This document shows positions 33,181 through 44,692 of a DNA stretch of 64,000 nucleotides, in pieces. How positions within the stretch are numbered: the first letter of the stretch is position 1; every line of letters begins with the position of its first letter. The stretch is from positions 2,940,001-3,004,000 of the forward strand of contig CP114118.1 in assembly GCA_029959195.1 (NCBI GenBank). Reading direction: 5' to 3'. The position numbers and the translations under genes are program-made. A model generated the notes under the pieces. That model was not told the origin of the DNA. It made no database searches and worked only from the letters and a program-made list of their open reading frames with translations. Origin of the DNA: Dictyophora rubrovolvata. Taxonomy: Eukaryota; Basidiomycota; Agaricomycetes; Phallales; Phallaceae.

Positions 33181-33773
33181 GAGCGCCGTTTATTATAATC
33201 TAACTACTTGCCTTATGCGACAATCTGAAATAAGACCCCTATAAATTGTAAACAAATGTTTCAAAAGAGATATTGAAATTCCAATATATGTTCAGCACAT
33301 TAATAATTGCATAAATCTAGACAATGTGTCCAGAGAGTCCGATTTTGGTATGGTTGACACGTGTTGCCAAACATTTCATATTGGTGAGATTATGAAAAAG
33401 GTAGAAGGTTCTTGTATCATGGCTTCCGATTTCTGAGCGGAAAATAATAAATATTTTCTGACAGGGTTCCTTTTAGAATGGTGTGCTTCGTCGATCGATT
33501 AGTAAAAATGTTATGCATAACAAATTGAACTCGGCCTCAAAACGTTTCCGTCCAGTTCGCCTTCTGTATTCTTCTATTTGGCATGGTCCAGTATATCAAT
33601 TTGAGCACAGGGTCACGGGTTCAGTCTTCACTAAGCTTTCAGTCGTTTATTTAAGCGCGTTCTTGTTGATGACACCGAATTGCAAGTTCAAACTTCTCAA
33701 ACCCGTGCTTTGACACCTGCTCAATTCATCGTACAGTCGAACAAACACCATCCACGGTACATTAGGACGCCCT
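33181..33773. other. Intergenic, nothing recognised
   Basis: Lies between the beta-trefoil gene and the second UBL gene on the same strand. Short frames only; should contain the UBL gene's promoter. Confidence 0.45.
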
Positions 33774-34405
33774 ATGGGTAACGAGATCATAATAAACGTA
33801 ATCGAACGGACACCAGATGGAGAGAAATCCCTCAATCCCAATGGTAGTCCTAGCTCACTCCAAATCAACGACGACAAGAAAGTTGGCACCCTTAAACGAA
33901 ACATCAGAGACTTGTACGCAATCCTTGTAGATCAACAAGTTCTCTATTACAATGGCAGTATTCTTTTGGATACAACATTGGTTAGTGTTATTGGGAATAA
34001 TGGGACGATTTATCTTCGTACGTCCAAGTAGAAGAATTTGTGGCATGTTGCAAAGCATATACTAATTATGAACGGTTTAGGTCGGCCAACCGTCATCGAA
34101 ATTTACTATTACAATAACACCTTGAATGGAACCACCAAAATGCAGCACCTCATCGACTTGAACGACACCATTGAGCGAGTCAAACAACGCATCATTACGA
34201 CAGATAATCCAGCGGCATATACCGTCACGTTCCAACAGACTCCTGCCGAGGCTTCTAGAAAGTTAGAGCCCGAAGATACTTTAACAGTCGGGAATGCAGG
34301 CATCAAAGAATTTGGTATACTTCATCTACGTAAGTCCTTAGATGTATGGAAAGATACTTGTTTTTATTCAATCATTCGACAGTTCGCAATGTTCCTGGTG
34401 GCTAG
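33774..34405 (+). CDS. Tandem ubiquitin-like (UBL) protein, copy 2, ending in Gly-Gly
   Basis: Exons 33774-34017, 34081-34329 and 34383-34405 give 171 aa. The first UBL has 'VGTLKRNIRDLYAILVDQQV' and the second 'DLNDTIERVKQRIITTDNPA' and 'LEPEDTLTVGNAGIKEFGIL'. The short last exon encodes the tail so that the protein ends 'HLLRNVPGG' directly before the stop. That is the free diglycine end of mature ubiquitin-like modifiers such as ubiquitin, Urm1 and ISG15 (itself a tandem UBL). No processing by a protease would be needed. Intron positions and phases (1 and 1) equal those of the gene at 28580, so the two are duplicates. Conjugation is inferred, not shown. Confidence 0.85.
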
Positions 34406-34812
34406 GCTACAAGTAGCTTGAGTTATTACGCGAAAATGTAAACCGTCTAAATTCCGATATCCAGTATTAACCCATTGCATAAATATGTTTTTTTTTACTT
34501 TGAAAGCCCGAAGATGATCTTGAATAAATATATTTAAAATAATATTTCACAAAACTGGCCCGCACTCCAATAGGACATTAGCACCTCGTCATGCGTCACT
34601 AATGGCCTATCCGGTCAGAGCATTCCTAAATTGCTCTTGAAAACTTTTTTTGGACAGATGTTAAGATATGACGATTTTGCCACGCACAGAGGACTATTAC
34701 GGAGATATTTCATTTCAACAATTCACTTGAAGACACTGCATACAAAATACGAAAATGGTAGAAAGAACAGGCCAAATCAATTAAAACCCAGTTCATGATC
34801 CTAACCCCCTAT
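34406..34812. other. Intergenic between convergent genes
   Basis: Contains the 3' flanks of the second UBL gene and of the MBL-fold gene. Nothing else was seen. Confidence 0.45.
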
Positions 34813-37055
34813 TTACTTTCTGCGTTTAGGCGGGGGGGATCCTGAGGTGCTGGCAATCGAATTAACATTGGCAGCCGGGGTTCCTACCCCTTGTGGAGTG
34901 GTTTTCTGAAACAAAGCATCCTCATGGAATGGTATCCAATGATCTGTGAGCCGGGAATCGAAAATCGGGATGGATCCGTATGCAATGTCCGGTTTCAACA
35001 GCCATAATTTGATAAACATTTCCAGCTTGCTTTTCTTAAGAAAGTCAAGGACCTTCGGGTTCGTTGTATTGTTTTGACCTTTGTGCTCCAATATATATTC
35101 TCCATAGCTGTCACGCGCTTCGGCGGGATCCCTCACGAAACTCCCAAATACTTTTAAGGCCACGGGGTGTAGTTCATTGGTAAGATATATGTCAACACTT
35201 TGTTGTTTTTTGTTTTTCCATCGGTTCTCGGCGACTGAGAGGAAGATGCCTAAAATTGTAGAGATATGAGGGTTTGGCGATCCTTCCCTTCCTGATGCGG
35301 AAATCTGGAAAAAGATTTAAGACTTCGCAGGCGTCAATTAGTTGATTCTTACCACGAATTTTCCAGCTTCGACCCTGCAATTGACGTATATTAATAAATA
35401 TGCGAGTAGAAAAACTTTGGTGCTGACTGGTAGAAAAACGCAAAAGCCTGTTTGGCTGTCCCTTCAGTAACTTTTATATTGACGCTGTTCATGAGCGCAG
35501 TGCGTTTCGATAAATAGTTGTTATGACTACTTCCGTGATGGGCAATCTATTTAGTTAGCTTAGTGATTGTAAACACATTCAAAGGCGTTTATGTCACCTT
35601 TATAATAGTGTAGTAATTCCCCGCAAGAATATCACTCGTAAGCATGGCATCGCCTAGCATAAGCAACTTTGTATCTGCAAATGATTCAAGTAGAATTGAA
35701 TGATCCGATGGCCTACATCCAATAAACTTACCAGCACCAGGGCCAGAGCTTCTCTTGAATTTCGCGAGAAAGGCAATAGACGACCTATTTTTCAACGAGT
35801 AATCTGCAGAAGGAGCTTTACTGATGGATCCAGGCCCCTTAGCTCCGGCAGGGGCTGTGAAAGCGTTGACATCGACGAGCCTGAAATTGCACGTCAACTC
35901 AAAGGGCCAAATCATGCAAAGTAGAAATGAACAATGACCTAGTGTTTTCATTCATAGACGTTTGGATCAATTCGTTAATAAGCGAGGGAATATCCTTGAG
36001 ATCCTCTTTGTAGCGGGGACCTTTAAATTTTATGGCAAACGGCCCTCTGTGCACATCCCTTCCTGTACGTTTGGCGTGAGCGTTAGCCTTGAGAAGGATA
36101 TCCTCGAACTCTCCATTGAAAGCTATGTTGAGATGATTGTTGTTGACTAAGCGGAGCTGTCGATTGTATTCTACAAGAAGGGTGTCAAACCAACCCTCTG
36201 TTGGTATCCCCTGAGAAGCGTTTTGAGTGTGATTGCGTGATCGATTTCTTCAGAATATTCACAGAATGACTTACCGCCTCTAGCTGTTCGTTGATTAGTT
36301 TCCATACGAAAAATAATGTCAGCATCACTTCTCACATCAACAAAAAAATATACCTTTTGATTAATACACTCCTGCATCAACGTAGCCTGACTGTGAACGT
36401 GAAAGAAAAGAAGAATTAAGAGTCGCAAGGCTTAAATAACCTTACCTATTGTACCAAATCTTTTTTATGGGTGCCTCGCCTTGGGTCATCAATCTCCTTC
36501 CTTTGGCCCAAACTACATTTGGGGGATTGATGTTGAGCCTAGTTTCTCTTGTTAACTATTAAAATAGTTGTAATACAACGAACTGACAGATATCTGAAGA
36601 GGTCGGCAATTCCTGAAAGGCGATGATCACAATATTCACGGGCCATTCAATTCGACATACCATTCTTATGGTCAGAATCATCGTGCGTGACGACGACGGT
36701 GTCTATGAAGTTAAGTGCACGGATTTCGCCATCAACTGAACGGTTATCGTCTGAGAGATCGCCCAGCAGCTTGAAAACATTTTCAGTCGTTCTATATCCT
36801 ACGCCGTTGCGAATATACGTCTGAGCAGGTCCGCCATCAATAAGCATGAACTAACAATAGTTGTTGTCAAAAATTAATCCGGGAATGAGCAGTGCGTAAA
36901 TACTTCGGTTTTGTTTTGACTAGTTTCTACACCGTACTCGAGCATTAACGCGTCGCCATGAATGGCTTGGACCTGGGTGAAAGTAAAAATGGATCAGACA
37001 GTTTTTTTTTGATTTTAACGCTCACAACGTGCAAGTATCCATAAGGGTGGGTCAT
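34813..37055 (-). CDS. Metallo-beta-lactamase-fold protein, ComEC-like hydrolase domain
   Basis: Thirteen exons join in frame to 530 aa: 37026-37055, 36904-36972, 36661-36850, 36588-36612, 36446-36547, 36354-36390, 36275-36283, 35939-36210, 35732-35880, 35598-35674, 35428-35546, 35353-35374, 34813-35304. The MBL fold shows 'FMLIDGGPAQTY', the metal motif 'VVVTHDDSDHKNG' (H89, D91, D93, H94), 'NRSSIAFLAKF', 'KLLMLGDAMLTSDIL' and 'IAHHGSSHNNYLSK'. These occur in this order in ComEC/Rec2-type stand-alone MBL proteins. The substrate is unknown; related folds hydrolyse nucleic acids or phosphodiesters. The C-terminus is a 160-residue extension ending in a basic 'PPPKRRK', a possible nuclear signal. 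Exon 7 is only 9 nt, yet leaving it out or replacing it by read-through breaks the sequence. Confidence 0.85.
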
Positions 37056-37527
37056 AAAGGTGTGCACGAAAAGGTCAGAGTTGTTGATTATGGCTGTCAA
37101 AATACTTCAGTATAAAAGAGATAATGAAGATGACCGGAAACACCGACCCAGCAATGCCGTCAAATAAAATAGGATATTCACAGGGTCTGATTCCAATTTC
37201 CATGTTAAGCTTATCTGCTCGCATGGTGCGCAAACATCTGATCAACGAAAAATAGGGGTAGAGTGTACTTTTTGATTGGTTCAAAAAAAGGGTACCCTTT
37301 TGACAACGTTATCGGTTCTGAATCTGAGCCCTCGCCTCGGGTTGCGCGACACCGGAGTATCCGACAGTGGCGAGTGTTTTCGGTTTAGCTTATACGTTTT
37401 GACAGATGAAACGATAAGATGTCACCCCGGAAATGTTCGTGAGAATACGAAGGTAGACAGACTTCTAGAGAAGTAGTGGAATATGTTTGCCAGACTAAGT
37501 GCCAGGGTGCCAAACCAACGCAAAGAT
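37056..37527. other. Intergenic between divergent genes
   Basis: Should hold the promoters of the MBL-fold gene and of the large protein gene. The open frames on each strand have no family resemblance. Confidence 0.4.
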
Positions 37528-37740
37528 GCGCAAAAGGCTGATAATTCCTGAAAGGGAAAAATGAGACTCATTTCAAGGAACAAAGCGAGGTTGATTCTCG
37601 AAAATGTGTTGGGTGGACGTCCGATTTCTTATTTCAAATTTCAAATTTCAAGCTCCGCGAAATCCTTCCTCAAAAGGATCAGGATGCCATGGTTCATGAA
37701 AGCAGGGAAGCGTCGAACGCACTGCGTAATATTTGAGTAT
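37528..37740 (+). repeat. Second copy of the dispersed repeat seen at 168-930
   Basis: 37528-37569 matches 168-207 (gcaaaaggc.gataattcctgaaagg...gagactc) and 37573-37615 matches about 771-812 (aacaaagcg.ggttg.tt.tcgaaaa). A weaker match continues towards 37740 (ggttc...gcgtc.aa.cgca). It overlaps the presumed first exon of the large gene. Confidence 0.6.
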
Positions 37741-40700
37741 CTCTGATGGTGCGCTTTGATTCCTATAAGCACTTTATTTCTCACCGATCGAATTTAGGGC
37801 AATAAGGAGTTTAGCAATCTTCTTGATTACCTTGAGAGCTGTCGATGCATTACTGGACAAGACAAACAACAACTCTCCCGGCAAATAATCACTGACGAAG
37901 GTCTTAAACTTCTCGACCTTATCGTTTTGTTTTCAGGAAGCTACGGGGCGAATGACTTTCTTTGCTCGCTGCCTATCGATCTCAAAGAAACCGCTTCCTC
38001 GGCTGTTCTATCGTTCGCTGATCTAATTGCCATAGATTTCGCATATAAGTATGTCATTTAATCAGTTTTTGTCTCGTTTCTAGCATGGCTTATTCTTTTC
38101 GAGTACATGGAACAACCTCAGCGGATGGAAGAGCATCCATTTGATTTCTTTCAAAGTCAAAGCACGCAAAGGCGTCACTCAAACGTTAACTTGGACATTC
38201 CCTTTTGGATCATGTTATTCTTCTAAAAATTTGCGATCCTATCACCTGACGCACGATGGTCCTGTCAATGTAAACATAAAATGGCCCGTATACTCACAAA
38301 GATCTTTGAAAGGCGATTATCGGGGTGTTTTGAAACTGGAAGCCGCTGTACAGAATAGTATCCAAGAAACTCATGTAAGATATGTTGGATTTTACTGACA
38401 ATTATCTAATCCAATTGCAGGTGGTTGGAAATCTTTTGGTGGTGTACGAACAAGCGCCGCGCTACGCGATGACGTTTACAGATAGCTCATACACAATTAA
38501 CCAATACACCAATGCGATGACTTTTCTTTTCACATTTTTCAATCTACCTGCCTACCTCCAATCGAGCCTCGACCAGGATATCAGAGGTAGTGTTGCTTGT
38601 GTTCATGTTGATGTACGTTTTTGACTTTGGCTCATTTTGCTCCAGAGTTGGCCCGAAAACTGAGAGATTTGGGTTTGAACACTCAAATGACAAATGTCGG
38701 ATTTGTCTTGGAAAAAACGTTGTCTAATGTCTTCTTAAAGGAAATCGGAGGAGATATCTATTCCAAAAGTGCTCCTTCGTCAGGACCCTGTGACTGGTGG
38801 CCATTTCTGGCCAACTCATTCTTAATTAACAGCCTACGTGTCATAGTCAGACCCGCTGAGCCGCTTACGTTCTCAAAGGTAAAGTTGTTTACTGTTTGTT
38901 TTATTATATAACTAGACGCTTTTCTTCCAGATATTGGCCCAGTTGGATGGGAGCATGACAGGATTCAAACCAGCAGTGCCATTCAGGCTGTTGGCAGGAG
39001 TATCCGCAAAGGACTTTGTGTTCAAATTCAGCCTTTCCCCGGATGAAGATCGTAATTTGTCCATCCAAGAAATACTCAACGTTATCGAAATGTCTTCGCT
39101 TCTTGATGTCAACAGGACCTTTCCGTCAGTAAGCAACCTCACCAACTCAGTCTCCATCTCTACGGCAGCTCTCGAGTTAGGAAATAAAGGGATTAATTCC
39201 TTTCATTTGGGAATGGACATTGATGACTGGAAACTTATCCCGGGTACTTTAGAGATTGTAGAGCTTTCAATCGACATCTATTCGACCTTTCCTCGCACGT
39301 CAAAACAATTTGGCCTCTCTGCTACTGGTGTTACCACTATCTCCGGATTCAACTTGGGAGTTGGTCTCGAAATACAGAACAATAATATTGCATTCCGGTT
39401 GCTGACTGTGGAAAGTCCTTTGACACTAAAGTCCATTCTTGAACACTTTTTCCACCAAAGCAACACGCTGTTTCCTCAGACATTCCTTTCCATCCTCGAT
39501 CAAGTGGGGGTTGAAAACGTGGTAATCGAGGGCAATCGAGAAAACGATAAATGGTCGCTTTCTCGTTTTACACTTTCAACAGCAATCAATGTACAGCTCG
39601 ATATCTCAGGTTTGTATCTTGAATTGTGCCTTTTTTTCTTCAAACTCATTTTATTTCCGTAGATAATTTTAGTCTGTCGTATCCGAAAGTCGTTGTCGAT
39701 GTTGCCTATCCCTTCACAGCTGTAAGTCAAATCCATTATCTCATTTGCTAATTTTGTTGATCCTTTGCGTTGTCCAGAACCAACGAAAAGTCAACACGAC
39801 AATTGCTGCAGTCATAGAGCTATCCGATACATTCTGCGAGACTACAATCTCTTGGACCGGAGCGAATTCCAGTCTCGGTTTGATGATTCAGCCACTGAAT
39901 GAGCCTCTATTGTTGCAAACGTTAATAGGCGTATTCTTCCCAAGTAGGCGTTCTAGTTCCAAAGCTTGGAATGCGTAGATATAGACTTTGACACTGCTTT
40001 AGAGGATACCACATTGTCTGTTCCGCCCTCCGTTTCATTTCTTCTGAACCTTGGACTCGCGAACGCCCAGGTCACACTAAGCTCAGCTAACAAAAAATTC
40101 ACCCTTGCCGAGATATCTGCTACCATCGTGTCAACTTCTTCTCTCAGGCTTTGGACGGGACTTGAGCTGACAAATATCCTCCTCTACTTCAGCTACTCTG
40201 CCCTTCAACCTGGAGAAAGCAACAAGTCAGTCGTTTTACATGCTACGCTACAGATCGCCGACACGAACCTCGATGCGATTCTTTCTTACGGTAATCAAAC
40301 TGTTCCCGTCGCGGTTGACGAAAACGCTGCACCTCAGGACGATTCGGGGCGAACAGTGACCGCGAAAGCGGATGAAACTTGGGTTGCAACGGCTACTTAT
40401 GATGGAGAAATTTCTATTTTGGATATTATGTCAAGCATTGCCAAAATTGATTTACGCAATGAACTATCTTCGGTCGGGCTTTCCGCCTTACAGGATATGA
40501 TCGATATCGAGCTATCAAACTTAGAACTCGTACTTACCCGTCAAGAACGCAAGGTGTCATTCGTCTTTGATGCCCACGTCAAATACCTATTTTTCGACGG
40601 TCCGGTGCGTCTCACATGCGCTAGATCGACGTCGTGGATGTATTCCTTCACATTTGGTTTATCACCCGAGAAATTCCTGTCGAACTTCGGGATTCAAGAA

Positions 40701-43090
40701 GTCCTCACGTTAACGGACACGATTATTTCCCTGGGAAACACAAAGTCCGGCCTCAGCTTTGGGTTTAAAACGACCCTGGTACTCCAAGGTACATTGAAGA
40801 ACATAGGGAGGGCAATCAACTTCGATAGTGTGACCATCGAGGGTTCTGTCAGCGACAAACTTATTGATTTAGCTGTTACAACCCCGGCAATGACCATCTT
40901 CAACGACATGCGCCTAACAGGAAGCCTAATTTTCTCTTTTTCAACGAGTTCCAAGGTGCTCAAAATTGCGATTCAAGGTAAGAAATATGGAATACGTCAT
41001 TCTTATAGAAAAAGCTCTTATCATTTGATTAGGCACAGTCAGCAATATTTCTTTCCCTCAAATTTCTAGCGAGATATTTACAACAACATTCTCGCTTTTT
41101 GTCAAACTTCCAATCCCAGAACTCGGCTTCGCGTGCACGGTAGATAAGTTGACAAACGCATTCGGCCTTAATAGTCTCAATTTCCGAGACCTTCTTTTGA
41201 GCGCGGCTTTCCAAGAATTCCCTATTCCTTCAGAAGTCGCCGTCACCGGGGCAATGGATTTCCAAGTAGATAATCAGAAGTTCCTTGGCAGGTATGGTTC
41301 GATTATAATTTCAGCTGGTTTAGTAGTTGATGCGATATCCGCAGTCTGGCTATTTATTTCAGCGAGTTGAATTTGACGCAGTCTGGTACGAAAGGAAGCT
41401 TTGAGACGTAAGAAAACCGAGACGATCATTCTAGTCCATTTCTCATCATTTATTCAGATTTCCGACATTAAATCAAGCACTACAAGGGTTTGATTCGGCT
41501 CAACGCAAGGCTCCCGAAGCTGTAGACGGAACCTTCATTGCTCTAGAATTCTCTCAAGCTCTCCAGGAGGTTACTGTCGGAAACATGACGATAAAACAAG
41601 GACTCGAGCTGAAAGGGGACCTCAAATTACCTTGTCTCGACTTTGAAGCATTCTTCGAGATCAATATTGCCCCATTGCTCGTACATATTTCAGGTCATAT
41701 CAAAGATGCTATTGCCGTCGAAATCGGAAATGTTCGACTATTTGCCCTTACGAATACTTCGGATGCTAATCGTGGGCCAACATTGGATCTCAACCTAGAG
41801 ACTACATCTATACCTACTTGTCACTCATCCGGCACTCTCTTTGTTCTCGGGTTATCCTCCAGCGTCGAGATGGATTTATATGACGACGGCTTCAAGTACG
41901 ACAATACGATTACTACTCCAACGTCCACCGCTAGTATCAAGTTTGCCATAACAAAGACATACCTCGACTTGTACATAGCTCGAGGCTTTGAGCTGTCAAT
42001 TCCGTCCATAAAGATTGGTATTACTCCAATACCAAAGATCAATATAGTCAAATTCGACGCGTCATTCAGCACAAAAGTCAATTGGTCGGGTGTGGCGTGG
42101 AATTTGAAAGTCATGGGTCACGCTAAAGTCGGCGACTTGGACTTGGGGACAATTGGGCCAATCACTATAGACGCTAGCCTCTCAGATTTCGAAAAAATAG
42201 CAGAGTGGCTTGTAAACTGGATTTCTCAGGAGCTGGGTGACCTACTTAAAAACGTAATCCGTGATAAACTACTATCTGAGGGCCTGCAGGCGGTCATAGA
42301 AGTCCTTAAAACTATAGGGCTTGGCTTTGAGGACACCGTCAATCTACTTACGAAAGAATTTGGTTATGGTCTTGATACAGTAACTAAGGAGGCGGTCAAA
42401 GTATTCGATCTGACTATCGCTGAAGCTGGGCAATTCTTGAAAAATTTAGGTCACGGTGCCGAGGAAATCGCAAGGTGAAAACTAGTACCATCATCTATCG
42501 CGACGGGGGCGACTAACATATGTGATAATCAAACCAGGCTTTTGAGCGATGTTTTCGACGTCGTTCCTAACACAATTGCCAACGTACTGAGAGATCTAGG
42601 ATTTGCCGCTGAGGACGTAGGGAGGTGAGTATTATTAGATTGCCGTTCATTGTGTTTTTGTATAAATGTTTCTTGTCACACCCAAGAATACTGTCTGACG
42701 TTTTTGGACTTGCTCATACCGAGGTATTTAATATCCTGAAGGATGTAGGATATTATACCATCGACGATGTCACGAGGTCAGACATTCATCAGTGCTTATA
42801 ATATGACTCCTATACTTTTATCATCATTAAACCACTTTTTTTCTGCTAGAGAAATCGGTAGCGTATTCAACGTTGCTATGGACGCAGTTGAAAATGTTAC
42901 CAATGATATTGGTAATGCTGTGGGAGGGGTAATAGATGATGTCGGGAATGCAGTGGAAGGGGTGGTGAACGATGTCGGGAATGGGGTGGGTAACGTAGCA
43001 AAGTTAGTCAATAGACTTTTCACTGCCACCCGTGTATCAACTTATGCTTCGTACAGTGACGTTTTTGACGCGATTGGCAGTATTTTCTAG
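37561..43090 (+). CDS. Very large protein of unknown function with C-terminal helical repeats
   Basis: Fourteen exons after the first are well supported: 37798-38048, 38104-38374, 38421-38586, 38646-38878, 38931-39609, 39663-39721, 39781-39943, 39979-40977, 41033-41291, 41363-41407, 41458-42474, 42538-42624, 42687-42776, 42850-43090. They give about 1,520 residues in one frame. The first exon is uncertain (start 37561 or 37687, donor after 'KAGKRRTHC'). The bulk is beta-rich, with recurring stretches such as 'GLEIQNNNIAFRLLTVESPL', 'GLANAQVTLSSANKKFTLAE' and 'VAVTGAMDFQVDNQKFLG'. This suggests several related 200-250-residue domains. The end is a series of about 30-residue amphipathic repeats ('LLSDVFDVVPNTIANVLRDLG', one per exon). 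No signal peptide, enzyme motif or known domain was recognised. Confidence 0.75.
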
Positions 43091-43487
43091 CTTCCCAAGT
43101 TGTCTGGTCAGAGAAAAGGAGATTGTAATACAAGTGAACAACTCCGCGCAAATGGCTTACAAGCACTAATTGGTTTCCTTTGATCTTAGCTGTTAAGGAT
43201 CTTGAAGCACATATATATTTGTATCCTTCCTAAAACTCCAAACACGTGAAATTAAAATATACCTCGGACTGATTCCAATTGACGTCTCTTCAAAAACGAG
43301 ATTGTGCAAATTTTTTATTCGTACTACGAAAGATCTGACAGGATGGTCTCAATAGTATTAGCAAGTCTGAATTTCCTCATTATTAGACAATAAAGCGAAG
43401 TATTTTTCACCCAAATGCAATTTCGGTGCCCTAATACGTGTAAGTTCATCGTTGCCTATTAAAGTGGCGGCTACATCATTCTCATAT
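43091..43487. other. Intergenic, nothing recognised
   Basis: 3' flank of the large gene. No further coding segment is supported. Confidence 0.4.
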
Positions 43488-43943
43488 CTTGGGGCGGTGG
43501 CAATTGCATCTGGTCGACTGAGATGGTACCACGGCTGTACTCGCACATTAGCCTATTCCTCTGCCTTTTAGAAGGACGACACGGGCACTGGTAAAGTTTA
43601 AGGGGCTTATCGGATGTAAATGAGACCGGCACATTCTTGCTAAATAGGACGCTTGCCCGAAGCACATATGTAGAGATGGGCGCAATCTCTGAAATTCACA
43701 GGAGGTTTGCAAATGGAGACATATTGCAATACTGTCGGTTGCATTATCCTCTTCGACTGAATAGGAAAAGGAGAAGGATGCATTGAGGGTTGGACCCCAG
43801 AGCAACATCAACATGCCCTTCAAGGGGAATGTGCAGCCCTGGTGGACAGATGCGCTAGAACCATAGCACCCTACGGACGCTAGTGAAAACGTTACTGGAA
43901 GGCTGGTTATTGTAACGTCGAAAAGAAAAATGTCGTTCTTCAT
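43488..43943 (-). CDS. Possible gene of unknown function (low confidence)
   Basis: A minus-strand frame from ATG 43943 reads 'TITSLPVTFSLASVGCYGSS', 'GCTFPLKGMLMLLWGPTL'. An adjoining frame continues with 'ISTYVLRASVLFSKNVPVSF', 'KPLKLYQCPCRPSKR' and ends near 43488. Together they look like one secreted or arrestin-like beta protein. No GT-AG join near 43690 restores a single frame, so it is either a broken gene or I have missed the intron. No family is named with confidence. Confidence 0.35.
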
Positions 43944-44692
43944 GCGTCATGCCGGACTAGTAGTGACGAACTGGACCTCGTGGCCTGTCTTTTTTTTTTC
44001 AGATTTCGTAGATTTTGATTGGGCTCACAATCGTCATACAGACCTACCCAACGCTTGTATAATCCCAACTGTGATGTCACGGACTAGTTTGATTTATTAT
44101 TTTTTGTAGCCTGATCCCTAATGGGTCCTGCTCTTTTTCACTGACCGGTGAGTCGTGACCTCCTCTCGGTTCGCTTTGACCCTCACCTTTGCATCTTCCC
44201 GTCTTCCTCGATATGAAACGAACGGACTCCAATCAGTACATATAGTCCAGTGAGCTACAGCCTACAGCCAATGAAGGAAATAATACATCTCAAAATCCCA
44301 ATTTGTAAGTATGGTATTCATTTGAAAATGCATACCGCGGTCATACCTCAGTTTACCTAGGTATGGCAGGTACCATCTGTCACTGGCATATGTACTAGTT
44401 TGGTACTACGCCCATATCCATTACCTAATACACATCCTTTTCCTTCCCAACTCCAACCCGAATCATCGACTTAGACGTACGTTGAGCATGTTAAAGGCCA
44501 AACGTGGAATGATTAGGCACGAAAGGCAGTAAATAGAAAGGTCTAACGGAAATTCTCAAAGACATCTCAAGGTTAGTTGTAAAAACGCGCTAGAAGCCTC
44601 GGGGAGGCAGACATTGAATACCGAAGCGCTGACGTAAAATAGGCTCTGGAGATAGCTCCTCTGTTGGCTCCGCCTTCTCAAAAGAAGCCACG
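43944..44692. other. Intergenic, nothing recognised
   Basis: Lies upstream of the F-box-type gene; no coding segment or repeat stood out. Confidence 0.45.

Noticed and set aside
39278-39466. Minus-strand frames within the large gene
   Set aside because: Antisense of well-supported exons that hold one frame over 5 kb.
42767-43090. Separate small gene starting at 42767
   Set aside because: The segment is the last exon (from 42850) of the large gene; the phase-2 acceptor and repeat continuity are clear.
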